Shown: positions 9,314 through 17,921, numbered from the stretch's first letter. The stretch: 64,000 nucleotides of DNA from Changchengzhania lutea (GCF_006974145.1 NZ_CP039456.1:3658499-3722498), one strand, 5' to 3'. Notes: generated from the letters alone by a model not told the origin. Numbers and translations: made by a program.

Positions 9314-9763
9314 TTAAGCGACTTGAAGATTCTTTTTTACTTTCCTATAGGTATAGTTGGGGTAAATGCTACGTTTAGCAAAACGGTTGATTTTGTTTGA
9401 ATTAATCATTTTAATGTAAACTTGTTTAGTTACGCCAAAGTATTCGTATATCGTTCCGTCTGCAAAGGTAATCTCAAGCAGTAAGCCCTTATGCTGAAAA
9501 TCCAAAACACCAGAATTCGTAATGGTTTCGGTATAATGTTCTAAGTTTGCTGCGATGGTTTCTGGAGCTATACTTATAAGAAAATGGTAGCCATCTATAA
9601 TCTTACGGCTATTAAGTTCAGCTTCTTGAAATAAAACGTCACCTTCTTGAAACTTATCAGGATGCCATTCTTTAACCAAATTGCGGTATGTTTTTTTTAG
9701 ATTTTTAAGGTCGATATCCTTATCTATACTAAACAGTTTCTTATATTCATTTATACGCTTCAT
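9314..9763 (-). CDS. J-domain plus KTSC-domain protein
   Basis: 149 residues. The N-terminal half is a minimal J domain with the HPD motif (KEWHPDKFQ, ~30-38) that stimulates Hsp70 ATPase. The C-terminal half is a KTSC domain (LEITFADGTIYEYFGV..., then NKINRFAKRSIY), named for its Lys-Thr-Ser-Cys region and found with RNA- or nucleotide-handling proteins. No signal peptide, so it is cytosolic. An earlier in-frame ATG at 9787 lies inside the TACTTTTG promoter element (9792-9785), so I choose the ATG at 9763 (MKRINEYKK). Function is inferred only at domain level. Confidence 0.75.
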   Translation of the reverse strand: MKRINEYKKLFSIDKDIDLKNLKKTYRNLVKEWHPDKFQEGDVLFQEAELNSRKIIDGYHFLISIAPETIAANLEHYTETITNSGVLDFQHKGLLLEITFADGTIYEYFGVTKQVYIKMINSNKINRFAKRSIYPNYTYRKVKKNLQVA

Positions 9764-9784
9764 AACCAGATTTTTTTGAGGGTG

Positions 9785-9792
9785 CAAAAGTA
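9785..9792 (-). promoter_or_regulatory. TAnnTTTG promoter of the J-KTSC gene
   Basis: The minus strand reads TACTTTTG, 21 bases before the ATG at 9763. It overlaps the alternative upstream ATG at 9787 and so decides the start. Confidence 0.5.
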
Positions 9793-9830
9793 CGGTATTT
9801 ATTCACATTAAAGATCCAAATATTTATAAT

Positions 9831-10052
9831 CATTATTGTCCGATAAAAGAATTAAGACCGCTGCGCTGCTAGAGCAAAGAATCAAGACGTGGTTTTAACT
9901 AACTGATAATCAATATATAATACATTTATCACTTCAGAAAGGATATAATTTGTGTTTTTTGTAAAAGCAAGATGCAAATCTTAAAAAAATCTTTTGCCCC
10001 ATGCCCAACCTATTGTTCGGGCTGTTTTACAAATTTTAATCGGATATTATTG
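9831..10052. mobile_element. MITE-like element, copy 1, with 9-bp target duplication
   Basis: This 222-bp non-coding element begins CATTATTGTCC (9831-9841) and ends in the degenerate inverse CGGATATTATTG (10041-10052; 9 of 12 match). It is flanked by a perfect 9-base direct repeat, ATTTATAAT, at 9822-9830 and 10053-10061. Its left ~80 bases are clearly related to the element at 33795-34019 (shared AAGAATCAAGAC- and GACCGCT-type words, then TAACTAA-TGATAA). It fills most of the gap 9788-10208. No transposase is encoded, so it would need one supplied in trans. Confidence 0.75.
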
Positions 10053-10174
10053 ATTTATAATTAAAAAAACGCGGGAATAAACTAGTCATATGAAGGTTTT
10101 TAATTCACGCTATATGCAGCACTAAACTGTAAATGGCATGAACTTTGAATATGGTAAATCGTAATATGAATCGT

Positions 10175-10182
10175 TATATTTG
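10175..10182 (+). promoter_or_regulatory. TAnnTTTG promoter of the Crp/Fnr gene
   Basis: TATATTTG, an exact consensus match, 26 bases before the chosen GTG start. A TTTG lies at 10144-10147, farther upstream than the usual -33 spacing. Confidence 0.5.
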
Positions 10183-10208
10183 TATTTATAAAACTACTCC
10201 AATTCCCT

Positions 10209-10778
10209 GTGCAGCAGATAAAAGATTACTTAGACCAAATTGCAACCATCTCAGATTTTGATTGGGATTTTTTTATTTCAAAAATGCAACGTCAATTTAT
10301 TCCTAAGAAAACAATCTTTTTAAAACTAAATGAGGTTGAAAATCATATTTCCTTTATAGAATCTGGCACCGTACGTTTATTTATACCCAAGGAAGACCCA
10401 GATAAAGAAATTACTTTTGGTTTCAGTTTTGAAAATCAATTCATAAGCGCTTACGATTCTTTTTTAACACGTAAACCATCTGCGTATCAACTACAGGCTT
10501 TAACGGATACGACCTTACTGAGTATAACGTATGACGATTTACAAGAGGTTTATACCACGACACTAATGGGAAACCTAGTCGGTAGGTTGACTGCGGAGCG
10601 ACTATTTTTAATCAAATCGAGTCGTGAGCAAAACTTATTGAATCTCAGTGCAGAGGAACGTTACGTAAAGCTATTTAAAGAACGTCCTGAATTATTAAAG
10701 GTCATTCCGCTAAAGTACATAAGTTCTTATATTGGCGTTACGGCACAGGCATTGAGCAGAATTAGAAAGCGGGTTTAA
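10209..10778 (+). CDS. Crp/Fnr-family transcriptional regulator
   Basis: 189 residues. An N-terminal cyclic-nucleotide-binding-like beta barrel (ENHISFIESGTVRLF, residues ~47-61) is followed by a long dimerisation helix. The C-terminus holds a short helix-turn-helix (IPLKYISSYIGVTAQALSRIRK). The cNMP-contacting Arg-Ser pair of Crp and the Fnr cysteines are absent, so the effector is unknown. A GTG start at 10209 is chosen because no in-frame ATG lies between the stop at 10167 and this point, and because it follows the promoter at 10175-10182. The delta-9 desaturase starts just downstream from its own promoter and is a plausible target, by proximity only. Confidence 0.85.
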   Translation: MQQIKDYLDQIATISDFDWDFFISKMQRQFIPKKTIFLKLNEVENHISFIESGTVRLFIPKEDPDKEITFGFSFENQFISAYDSFLTRKPSAYQLQALTDTTLLSITYDDLQEVYTTTLMGNLVGRLTAERLFLIKSSREQNLLNLSAEERYVKLFKERPELLKVIPLKYISSYIGVTAQALSRIRKRV

Positions 10779-10792
10779 TTGATTTAGGTTCA

Positions 10793-10823
10793 TTGTTTAC
10801 ATCAAACATTGAAATTATCTTTG
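10793..10823 (+). promoter_or_regulatory. Two-part Bacteroidota promoter of the delta-9 desaturase
   Basis: TTG at 10793-10795, then 20 bases, then TATCTTTG at 10816-10823. This is the textbook -33/-7 arrangement of the phylum. It lies 14 bases before the ATG at 10838, giving a very short leader. Confidence 0.65.
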
Positions 10824-10837
10824 TCAAAAAAAACATT

Positions 10838-11578
10838 ATGACTATAGTTATTCTAGTTCTAGTCCTTTGGTATGGCGGATTATTTTTTCAATCCTTCTTT
10901 TTACATCGGTATGCGGCGCATCAGGTTTTTACCATGTCTAAAACTATGGAACGTCTCACGTTTATCTTTACGTGGCTTTTTCAGGGTCCTAGTTACTTAA
11001 GTGCGTATGGTTATGGTATTATGCATAGAATGCACCATGCTTATACAGATACTGAAAAGGATCCTCACTCCCCTTCTTATGACGATAATTTATTCGCTAT
11101 GATGTGGAAAACAAAAACAATATATCAAGATATCAATCAACAACGTGTTGCGGTTGATGATCGTTTTACAAAAAATGTTCCGCAGTGGTCTGGATTTGAT
11201 GCGTTTGCAAGCTCAAGATTGTCAAGATTATTGTGGGTGTCTTTATACATCCTATTTTTTATATACTTTGTGTCTTCTTGGTGGCAATGGCTATTGTTGC
11301 CTGTAACATTCTTAATGGCGCCCATTCACGGGGTCATCATTAATTGGTTTGGGCATATTTATGGTTATGTGAATTATCAGATGAAAAATACAAGTAAAAA
11401 TTTATTCCGATTTGATTTTCTAATGATGGGTGAAGGCTATCATAACAACCATCATAAACATGCCAGTCGTGCGAATTTTGGTGTAAGATGGTATGAGATC
11501 GATATCACTTATCTGATTATTTTAACCTTAAACAGCATAGGCATTATCCGTTTGAAACCTATTTCAATAAAAAAATAA
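10838..11578 (+). CDS. Acyl-CoA (delta-9) fatty acid desaturase
   Basis: 246 residues, integral membrane, di-iron. All three histidine boxes are present: HRYAAH near residue 20, HRMHHAYTDTEKDPH near residue 60, and HNNHHKH near residue 190. That pattern (HxxxxH, HxxHH, HxxHH) marks stearoyl-CoA-type delta-9 desaturases, which make monounsaturated membrane fatty acids with electrons from ferredoxin or cytochrome. The ATG at 10838 is preferred over a TTG at 10793 because the promoter occupies 10793-10823. No cytochrome b5 domain is fused. Confidence 0.92.
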   Translation: MTIVILVLVLWYGGLFFQSFFLHRYAAHQVFTMSKTMERLTFIFTWLFQGPSYLSAYGYGIMHRMHHAYTDTEKDPHSPSYDDNLFAMMWKTKTIYQDINQQRVAVDDRFTKNVPQWSGFDAFASSRLSRLLWVSLYILFFIYFVSSWWQWLLLPVTFLMAPIHGVIINWFGHIYGYVNYQMKNTSKNLFRFDFLMMGEGYHNNHHKHASRANFGVRWYEIDITYLIILTLNSIGIIRLKPISIKK

Positions 11579-11803
11579 TTACAGATTTTATTTAAAGGAT
11601 TTATTTAGAATTTAGTCTGATAACCTTAATACCTTTTAAATAATTCACCGTTACTTTTTTAGATTGTTCCCGTATACAGTCTAGCTTAAAGAAGGTATAT
11701 TCTATTTCTAAAATTTTAAATCGCAAATCAGCACCCATCTAAGGGAAAAGCGTTAATGCAGCACACTTTAATTTTATAATTTCGCATAGAACAAAAAATA
11801 ACT

Positions 11804-12436
11804 ATGGAATTATTAAATAAATTAAAATGGCGTTATGCTACCAAAGCCATGAATGGTAAAGTTGTACCACAAGGCAAAGTGGATAATATTATAGAAGCAG
11901 CTCGACTTGCACCAACTTCAAGTGGCTTGCAACCCTTTGAAATTATTGTTGTAACAAATAAGGACATTAAGGAAAAAATTAGAAAAGTAGCCTGGAATCA
12001 ATCCGTTGTTACAGAATGCTCACATTTATTGGTATTTGCGGCATGGGATACTTATACCGAAGAGCGTATTAATTATATGTTCGATTTAACCAATGAAATT
12101 CGCGGGTTTAAAAATGAAGGTTGGGAAAATTACAGACAACAGCTTTTAAATTCATATCCACAAAAAGATGCTGAAGAGAATTTTCAACATGCTTCAAAAC
12201 AAGCATATATAGCCTTTTCACAAGCGCTTGCTGCTGCAGCTTTTGAGAAAGTGGATGCTACACCAATGGAAGGTTTCACCCCAGATGCTGTTGACGATAT
12301 TTTAGGACTTAGAGAAAAAGGACTGCGCAGTGCCGTTTTACTTCCGATTGGATATAGAGATGCCTCCGACGATTGGTTGGTTGATTTGCCCAAAGTTAGA
12401 AAATCCACTGATGATTTAATTACCCTAGTCGATTAA
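11804..12436 (+). CDS. NAD(P)H-dependent oxidoreductase, nitroreductase family
   Basis: 210 residues, cytosolic FMN enzyme. The N-terminal WRYATKAMNG and AARLAPTSSGLQPFEIIVV carry the phosphate- and FMN-binding residues of the NfsB-like branch; the C-terminal GLREKGLRSAVLLPIGYR forms the second FMN loop. Family members reduce nitroaromatics, quinones or flavins at the expense of NAD(P)H. A partial promoter match, TAATTTCG, is visible shortly upstream. It precedes the DJ-1-like lipoprotein gene by 16 bases, so the pair may be cotranscribed, consistent with a shared electrophile-stress role (inference). Confidence 0.88.
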   Translation: MELLNKLKWRYATKAMNGKVVPQGKVDNIIEAARLAPTSSGLQPFEIIVVTNKDIKEKIRKVAWNQSVVTECSHLLVFAAWDTYTEERINYMFDLTNEIRGFKNEGWENYRQQLLNSYPQKDAEENFQHASKQAYIAFSQALAAAAFEKVDATPMEGFTPDAVDDILGLREKGLRSAVLLPIGYRDASDDWLVDLPKVRKSTDDLITLVD

Positions 12437-12452
12437 TTTAAATATAAGAATT

Positions 12453-13259
12453 ATGAAACTAGCTAAGACGCTAGCCTTATTATTAACGATAATAAGTATT
12501 TCCAGTTGCAATAACAAGAGTGAAAAACAATCTTCTGAAACCGTTTTAGAAGACACTATTAATAAAAAAACAAAAAAAGAAATGAAGGTATTATTTGTAT
12601 TGACGTCTCACGATAAATTAGGCGATACAGGAGAAAAAACAGGGTTTTGGGTTGAAGAATTTGCAAACCCATATTACACACTAACAGACAAAGGGGTTAC
12701 CATAACCTTGGCGACACCAAAAGGAGGAAAAGCACCAATAGATCCAAGAAGCACTACAGAAGATGCTACTACTGAAGCAACAGAGCGTTATAATAAGGAT
12801 GCTGATGCACAAAAAAAAATTAACAATACTATGGTTTTAGCTGAAGTTAATCCGAAAGATTATGATGCCGTATTCTATCCAGGTGGTCATGGGCCATTGT
12901 GGGATTTAGCGAACGATGCCTATTCGATTACACTAATCGAAACATTTAACAAACAGAATAAGCCTATTGCTTTTGTTTGTCATGCTCCAGCAGCTTTAAA
13001 AGGTGTAAAAAAAGAAGATGGTTCGCCTTTAGTAAAAGGTAAAAAAGTAACTGGATTTACAAATTCTGAAGAAAAAGCAGTTGGACTAACAGATGTTGTA
13101 CCCTTTTTAGTTGAAGATATGTTGAAAGAAAACGGTGGCATCTACTCTAAAGGTGATGATTGGGCCGTGTACACATTGCAAGACGGTAATTTAATTACAG
13201 GTCAAAATCCGGCTTCGTCTGAGATGGTTGCTGAAAAATTATTGGCCATGCTTAAATAA
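12453..13259 (+). CDS. DJ-1/PfpI (Hsp31-like) lipoprotein
   Basis: 268 residues. A lipobox (SISSC, Cys19) predicts membrane anchoring. From residue ~44 it is a type-1 glutamine-amidotransferase-like domain of the HchA/Hsp31 group, with nucleophile Cys176 followed by His177 in AFVCHAPAAL and an acidic elbow in FYPGGHGPLWDL. Relatives act as glyoxalase III or protein/nucleotide deglycases or chaperones. The lipoprotein signal is unusual because most characterised members are cytosolic. It follows the nitroreductase gene by 16 bases and is terminated by a strong hairpin at 13283-13317. Confidence 0.85.
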   Translation: MKLAKTLALLLTIISISSCNNKSEKQSSETVLEDTINKKTKKEMKVLFVLTSHDKLGDTGEKTGFWVEEFANPYYTLTDKGVTITLATPKGGKAPIDPRSTTEDATTEATERYNKDADAQKKINNTMVLAEVNPKDYDAVFYPGGHGPLWDLANDAYSITLIETFNKQNKPIAFVCHAPAALKGVKKEDGSPLVKGKKVTGFTNSEEKAVGLTDVVPFLVEDMLKENGGIYSKGDDWAVYTLQDGNLITGQNPASSEMVAEKLLAMLK

Positions 13260-13282
13260 ACAGTTAGAGCTTGTACGATACT

Positions 13283-13317
13283 AATAGCCTATACATTTTA
13301 AAAATGTATAGGCTATT
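13283..13317. terminator. Perfect 17-bp bidirectional terminator
   Basis: AATAGCCTATACATTTT (13283-13299) and its exact complement (13301-13317) surround one unpaired A. It lies between convergent genes (12453-13259 plus, 13380-13928 minus) and probably serves both. Confidence 0.8.
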
Positions 13318-13379
13318 CTTTATACCATTGGTTTTTTTAATACGTTCTTAACGTGCTAATGGATAAACTTTAAAAACCT

Positions 13380-13928
13380 CTATTTTTCGACAGTAAGAGA
13401 ATCAACTGTACCACTGTATCGAATGTTAAAACGTTGTGTACTGTTAATATCAATGGTACTCGTTAAATTGGGAAATAATTTAATATAAATTTGATAGTTT
13501 TCTGATCTTGAGTTTTTATCATCGATCTTAAAGCTAATAGCATAATCAGATTTTTGCCCTTTAGTAATTTGCAGGCCTTTTGGTATGCCAGCGAACTCTA
13601 TACCTGTTTTATTGCTGTAGCCACCTCCAAATTGTCGTTCACCATAATATGGTAAATATGCCATAACGCTATCCTTGGTCATGGTCAAGAAATTAGCATT
13701 ACCAATAAGACTGATGTTTCCTGCTGTATTTCCAGGACCAAATATCCCGGTGTTCCCCAGCTGTTGCATGGCGTTGGTAACTTGCGGTTGGGCAGATGTT
13801 GATACTATTTTAAAACGCTTATTACTAACCATAGCATCAAGCGCTTCACTTGTTTTTTTGGTACTTCTAAAACTAGAACCACAAGAAACAATACCAAAGA
13901 CTATCAAAGTAATTAGAATTTTTTTCAT
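13380..13928 (-). CDS. DUF4251-family lipoprotein
   Basis: 182 residues beginning with a lipoprotein signal (VFGIVSCGSS, Cys at ~16). The body matches my recollection of DUF4251: a MVSNKRFKI strand, a YLPYYGERQFGGGY core and a NYQIYIKLFPN strand. These are small Bacteroidota envelope proteins without known activity. It is monocistronic, between a convergent terminator and the divergent start region before the dehydrogenase gene. No function is proposed. Confidence 0.75.
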   Translation of the reverse strand: MKKILITLIVFGIVSCGSSFRSTKKTSEALDAMVSNKRFKIVSTSAQPQVTNAMQQLGNTGIFGPGNTAGNISLIGNANFLTMTKDSVMAYLPYYGERQFGGGYSNKTGIEFAGIPKGLQITKGQKSDYAISFKIDDKNSRSENYQIYIKLFPNLTSTIDINSTQRFNIRYSGTVDSLTVEK

Positions 13929-14055
13929 GTGTTTATATTTATTGTTTTTTATTAGTCACATGCGACATCCATTTAATCATTTCACTTGGGTATCAAGTTT
14001 TAGTTATGGATGTTTCATGTCATTTTATATTTTCAAATAAATTTTGAACCTAAAG

Positions 14056-15423
14056 TTAATCAATCCAAATGGATTTTGTATTCACAAATTCGCGAATACC
14101 ATAACTAGAAAGTTCCCTTCCATATCCACTGTTTTTAATACCTCCAAAAGGTAGTCTAGGGTCTGATGCCACTAATTTATTCACGAAACTATTTCCTGCT
14201 TCCAGTTGAAGCGCTACTTTTTCACCTCGATTTTTATCGCCTGTAATAACGCCAGAACCCAAACCAAAATTCGAATTATTAACCAATTCAATAGCATGAT
14301 TTTCATTTTTGGCTTTTATAACCGATGCTACTGGGCCAAACAGTTCTTCATCAAAACCTTCCATACCTGGTTTTAAATCCGCTAGAATAGTAGCAGGGTA
14401 ATAAGCGCCCTTTCTATCCGGCACAACACCCCCTAAGACCAATCGGCCACCCTGTGCTATTGTTTTTTCCACCTGTTCATGAAGTTCGTCTCTTAAGTCC
14501 GCTCGGGCCATAGGACCATAATAGGTGTCTTCATCTGTAGGTGCTCCCATTTTAGCAGTTTTCATTTTCTTGGTAAACAGTTCTAAAAAATCATCATAAA
14601 TGGCATCGAGCACTACAAACCGTTTGGCTGCAATACAGGTTTGTCCATTATTTTGTAATCTCCCGAAAGTAGCCAACTCGGTAGCTTCTTCTAAGTCAGC
14701 ATCGTCTAAAATAACATAGGCATCACTCCCTCCCAATTCCATAACAGTTTTCTTTAAATTTTGTCCTGCTATTGAGGCGACAGAACGCCCCGCAGGTTCG
14801 CTACCAGTAAGGGTAACGGCAACTATATGATCGTTTTCAATAATATTTTTTACATATTTAGCACTTACATTCAAATTTGTAAAAGCCCCTTTTGGAAATC
14901 CTGCTTTTGTAAAGGCGCCTTCTAAAGCAAAAGCACAACCTTGTACGTTGGAGGCGTGTTTTAATACCCCAACATTACCCGCCATTAATGCAGGTACTGC
15001 AAAGCGAATGACTTGATAAAACGGAAAATTCCAAGGCATAACCGCTAAAACAACCCCAATAGGTTGAAATGTCACATAGCTCTTCGTGGCCTCTGTTTCT
15101 ACGGTTTCATTGGCCAATAGCTTACTGGCGTTATCGGCGTAATATCTACAGATCCAGGCACATTTTTCAATTTCTTTGCGTGACTGACCAATGATTTTAC
15201 CCATTTCCTTGGTAGCCAGTTGCGCATAGGTTTCTTTATATTCATCCAAAACATCTGCTAATTTATGCATCAGTTTTGCTCGTTTTTCAAATGAAAAATG
15301 TTTCCACTCTTTAAAAACCTTATTCGCCAGTGTTATTTTATTGGTTGCTTCATCAGCAGTAATACGTTCATATTCGGCTACTTTTTCACCGTTTGCTGGA
15401 TTAATTGTTATTGTAGTAGACAT
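14056..15423 (-). CDS. NAD(P)-dependent succinate-semialdehyde-type aldehyde dehydrogenase
   Basis: 455 residues, aldehyde dehydrogenase superfamily. The catalytic Cys263 lies in NNGQTCIAAKR and the general base Glu229 in VMELGGSDAYV; the cofactor-binding MPWNFPFYQ and LTGSEPAGR are present. Length and sequence fit the short SSADH branch (GabD/Sad) annotated across Bacteroidota. It would oxidise a C4 or other aldehyde to the acid. It follows the acetolactate synthase gene by 5 bases on the same strand, so the two form an operon. No GABA transaminase is visible, so the physiological aldehyde is uncertain. Confidence 0.88.
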   Translation of the reverse strand: MSTTITINPANGEKVAEYERITADEATNKITLANKVFKEWKHFSFEKRAKLMHKLADVLDEYKETYAQLATKEMGKIIGQSRKEIEKCAWICRYYADNASKLLANETVETEATKSYVTFQPIGVVLAVMPWNFPFYQVIRFAVPALMAGNVGVLKHASNVQGCAFALEGAFTKAGFPKGAFTNLNVSAKYVKNIIENDHIVAVTLTGSEPAGRSVASIAGQNLKKTVMELGGSDAYVILDDADLEEATELATFGRLQNNGQTCIAAKRFVVLDAIYDDFLELFTKKMKTAKMGAPTDEDTYYGPMARADLRDELHEQVEKTIAQGGRLVLGGVVPDRKGAYYPATILADLKPGMEGFDEELFGPVASVIKAKNENHAIELVNNSNFGLGSGVITGDKNRGEKVALQLEAGNSFVNKLVASDPRLPFGGIKNSGYGRELSSYGIREFVNTKSIWID

Positions 15424-15428
15424 ATTTT

Positions 15429-17087
15429 TTAATTTTTACGTGTTTCAGAATATTCTTTAATAAGAACATTCAATATTTTATGATTTAATGAATAATCAAC
15501 TACTAAGTCAATAATATGAATCCCTTTGGAATCCAATGCTTTTTGAAGGATGGTTTTAAAGTTTTCAATAGAATCTGGTCGATACCCTTTAGCACCAAAA
15601 CTTTCGGCATATTTCACAAAATCTGGGTTCTTGTAATCCAATCCATAATCTTTAAAACCTTCATCTTTTTGTTTCCATTTTATCATCCCGTATGCGTTGT
15701 CGTTTAAAATGATAACGACCAAATCCAATTGCATACGCATGGCGGTTTCCAGTTCTTGGGAATTCATCATAAAACCGCCATCACCATTTACTGAAATCAC
15801 TTTTTTGTCAGGATTCAATTCTTTTACCATCATCGCAGAAGCAAGTCCAGCACCCATGGTTGCTAAAGCATTATCTAAAATCAAACTATTTTGTGCGTAA
15901 GCTGGATAATTACGTGCAAACCATATTTTATAAATCCCATTGTCAAGCGTTACAATGCCGTCTTCTGGCAGCATATCTCTAGTGATTTTAACCAAACGTT
16001 GTGGTAGTATGGGGAAACGATCATCCTTTTCATACTTTGATAAATGCGTAGCGACGTTGTTTTTTACATCTAAAAAGAACTCCAAACCCCATTGGTTGGC
16101 ATGCGGTTTTAGTACATCGCTTAATTTTGAAATACTTTCGGCAATGTCACCTATAACATTAAGCTGTGGAAAATACACTTCGTCAATTTCTGCTGGGAAA
16201 AAATTAACATGAATCACTTTACTGTGATCGCCATGATTCATAAAAAATGGTGGTTTTTCAATAGTATCGTGGCCCACGTTAATAATCAAATCTGCTTTAC
16301 TGATGGCTTCGTGCAAAAAATCATAATCTGATAAAGCTGCGGTTCCTAAATATAAAGGATGGCGCTCGTCTATAATCCCCTTCCCCATTTGTGTATTGAA
16401 AAATGGAATGCCCAGCGTATCTACAAATTGGGTCAATGCTTTTGAAGCACGTTTGCGGTTTGCACCGGCACCAATAAGTAACAGCGGCATGTTTGCCACT
16501 TTAATCATATCGGCGGCATGGCTTATGGCTTTTGGTATCGCATGAGGTATTTTAAAATCAACCACATCAAAAATATGAGGGCTTTCTATGTCTTCTTGTG
16601 CAATATCTTCGGGTAATTCTATATGAACCGTTCCTGGGCGTTCTTCCTGTGCCAGCCTAAACGCTTCTCTAACTATAGATGGAATATGGCCACCATGTGT
16701 CACTTGTTTCGTGAATTTAGTAAGGGGCTCCATCATCTCGACCACATCCACAATCTGAAATTTACCTTGCTTACTCGTTTTTATAGGTTTTTGCCCTGTA
16801 ATAATAACGAGTGGCATGGCGCCCAATTGCCCATAAACAGCAGGTGTTACCATATTGGTAGCTCCTGGGCCAAGGGTAGACATACATACCCCTGCTTTAC
16901 CGGTTAACCTGCCATAGGTAGCTGCCATAAATCCAGCGCCCTGTTCGTGGCGTGTGAGCACAAATTTTATTTTATTGGATTTCCGAATGGATTCTAACAC
17001 ATCCAAATTCTCTTCTCCTGGTAATCCAAAAATATATTTGACACCTTCGTTTTCCAATGCTTTTATAAATAGGTCTGATGCCTTCAT
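15429..17087 (-). CDS. Acetolactate synthase large subunit-type ThDP enzyme
   Basis: 552 residues. The ThDP glutamate is in RHEQGAGFMAATYGR (Glu48) and the C-terminal ThDP/Mg motif is GDGGFMMNSQELETA with downstream NDNAYG. A central Rossmann-like domain is also present. The sequence fits AlsS-like enzymes, which condense two pyruvates to 2-acetolactate. No small regulatory subunit (IlvN/IlvH) and no other branched-chain genes are nearby, which argues for a catabolic or overflow role rather than valine synthesis. Related ThDP decarboxylases cannot be excluded. It is first in a two-gene operon with the aldehyde dehydrogenase. Confidence 0.8.
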   Translation of the reverse strand: MKASDLFIKALENEGVKYIFGLPGEENLDVLESIRKSNKIKFVLTRHEQGAGFMAATYGRLTGKAGVCMSTLGPGATNMVTPAVYGQLGAMPLVIITGQKPIKTSKQGKFQIVDVVEMMEPLTKFTKQVTHGGHIPSIVREAFRLAQEERPGTVHIELPEDIAQEDIESPHIFDVVDFKIPHAIPKAISHAADMIKVANMPLLLIGAGANRKRASKALTQFVDTLGIPFFNTQMGKGIIDERHPLYLGTAALSDYDFLHEAISKADLIINVGHDTIEKPPFFMNHGDHSKVIHVNFFPAEIDEVYFPQLNVIGDIAESISKLSDVLKPHANQWGLEFFLDVKNNVATHLSKYEKDDRFPILPQRLVKITRDMLPEDGIVTLDNGIYKIWFARNYPAYAQNSLILDNALATMGAGLASAMMVKELNPDKKVISVNGDGGFMMNSQELETAMRMQLDLVVIILNDNAYGMIKWKQKDEGFKDYGLDYKNPDFVKYAESFGAKGYRPDSIENFKTILQKALDSKGIHIIDLVVDYSLNHKILNVLIKEYSETRKN

Positions 17088-17303
17088 GTATCTTAATTAA
17101 ATTCCATATAATTTAATATAAAAAAAGGTAAAGACAAAACTTTACCTATAGGCATTTTCTATATTAAAATTGGGTACTTTTTAGGCTGTTGGCTTTCTTA
17201 GAGTTATAAATAATTTGTCGTGCCATATTATTATGAATACTTCCAATTAAGCTGTGATTTTGAAATCGTTCTTTAATAATTATATAAGTTTTTTTTAATA
17301 AAT

Positions 17304-17466
17304 TGAAGTGGTTTAAACTTTTTTGGATTGAGGCGAAAATTAGTCATTTTATGACAAATTGAAGGCTTTTTTAAGTTACATAGCATCGCTACGGAACGAA
17401 AAAAAGACAAAAAGTAGGTGCAAAAGGACAATTTTTTAGCCAATTAAAAAAGTTTAAACCACTTCA
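17304..17466. repeat. 163-bp element with perfect 21-bp terminal inverted repeats
   Basis: TGAAGTGGTTTAAACTTTTT begins the left arm (17304-17324); positions 17446-17466 are its exact inverse complement. The interior is non-coding. No clean target duplication is visible at the flanks. It occupies the gap 17088-17615, whose remainder shows only AT-rich sequence and the cold-shock gene terminator. It is probably a MITE or solo ends of a decayed insertion sequence. Confidence 0.6.
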
Positions 17467-17561
17467 TTAAAGCTGAGCCTAAATCCTTTTTGTTTCAATA
17501 AAAAAATAAACAATCATTGATTAAAAAGCAAAAGAGCTCACTAATTATAATTATATAAAAC

Positions 17562-17591
17562 AAAAAAACCATCAATTAAGATGGTTTTTTT
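17562..17591 (-). terminator. Terminator of the cold-shock gene
   Basis: AAAAAAACCATC (17562-17573), loop AATTAA, then GATGGTTTTTTT (17580-17591). On the minus strand this is a short stem followed by a U tract, 24 bases after the stop of the cold-shock gene. Confidence 0.75.
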
Positions 17592-17615
17592 AAGTAATAA
17601 TTTTGCTTAGATGTA

Positions 17616-17807
17616 TTAAACTAAGCTCACTTTCACTGCGCTTAATCCTTTGTCGCCTTTTTCAATTTCAAATTGTACTTTGTCATCTTCTCTAATATCG
17701 TCGATTAGATTTGTTGAGTGAACAAAGATTTCTTCATTTGTTTCATTAACTGTAATAAAGCCAAATCCTTTGGCATTATTGAAAAATTTTACTGTACCTT
17801 CTTTCAT
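17616..17807 (-). CDS. Cold-shock domain protein (CspA-like)
   Basis: 63 residues, a single OB-fold cold-shock domain. RNP1 appears as KGFGFI (residues ~13-18) and RNP2 as IFVHS. It binds single-stranded RNA or DNA and melts structure in mRNA. I choose the ATG at 17807 (MKEGTVKFF), the universal family start; an in-frame extension to 17858 would add 17 residues unlike any Csp. No TAnnTTTG element was seen in the upstream 100 bases, compatible with the long leaders typical of csp genes. Confidence 0.93.
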   Translation of the reverse strand: MKEGTVKFFNNAKGFGFITVNETNEEIFVHSTNLIDDIREDDKVQFEIEKGDKGLSAVKVSLV

Positions 17808-17921
17808 TTTGTTCTCTTTATTAGTATTTATTAATTTATTTATTAACTGTTTTAGCATAATTTATGTTTTAATTAGAATTCATATTTTAAGTGACACTGA
17901 TTTCTTTTCTTCCTAAAAATT

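Noticed and set aside
14056-17087. Branched-chain amino acid (ilv) operon
   Set aside because: No regulatory small subunit, ilvC or ilvD nearby; the partner gene is an aldehyde dehydrogenase.
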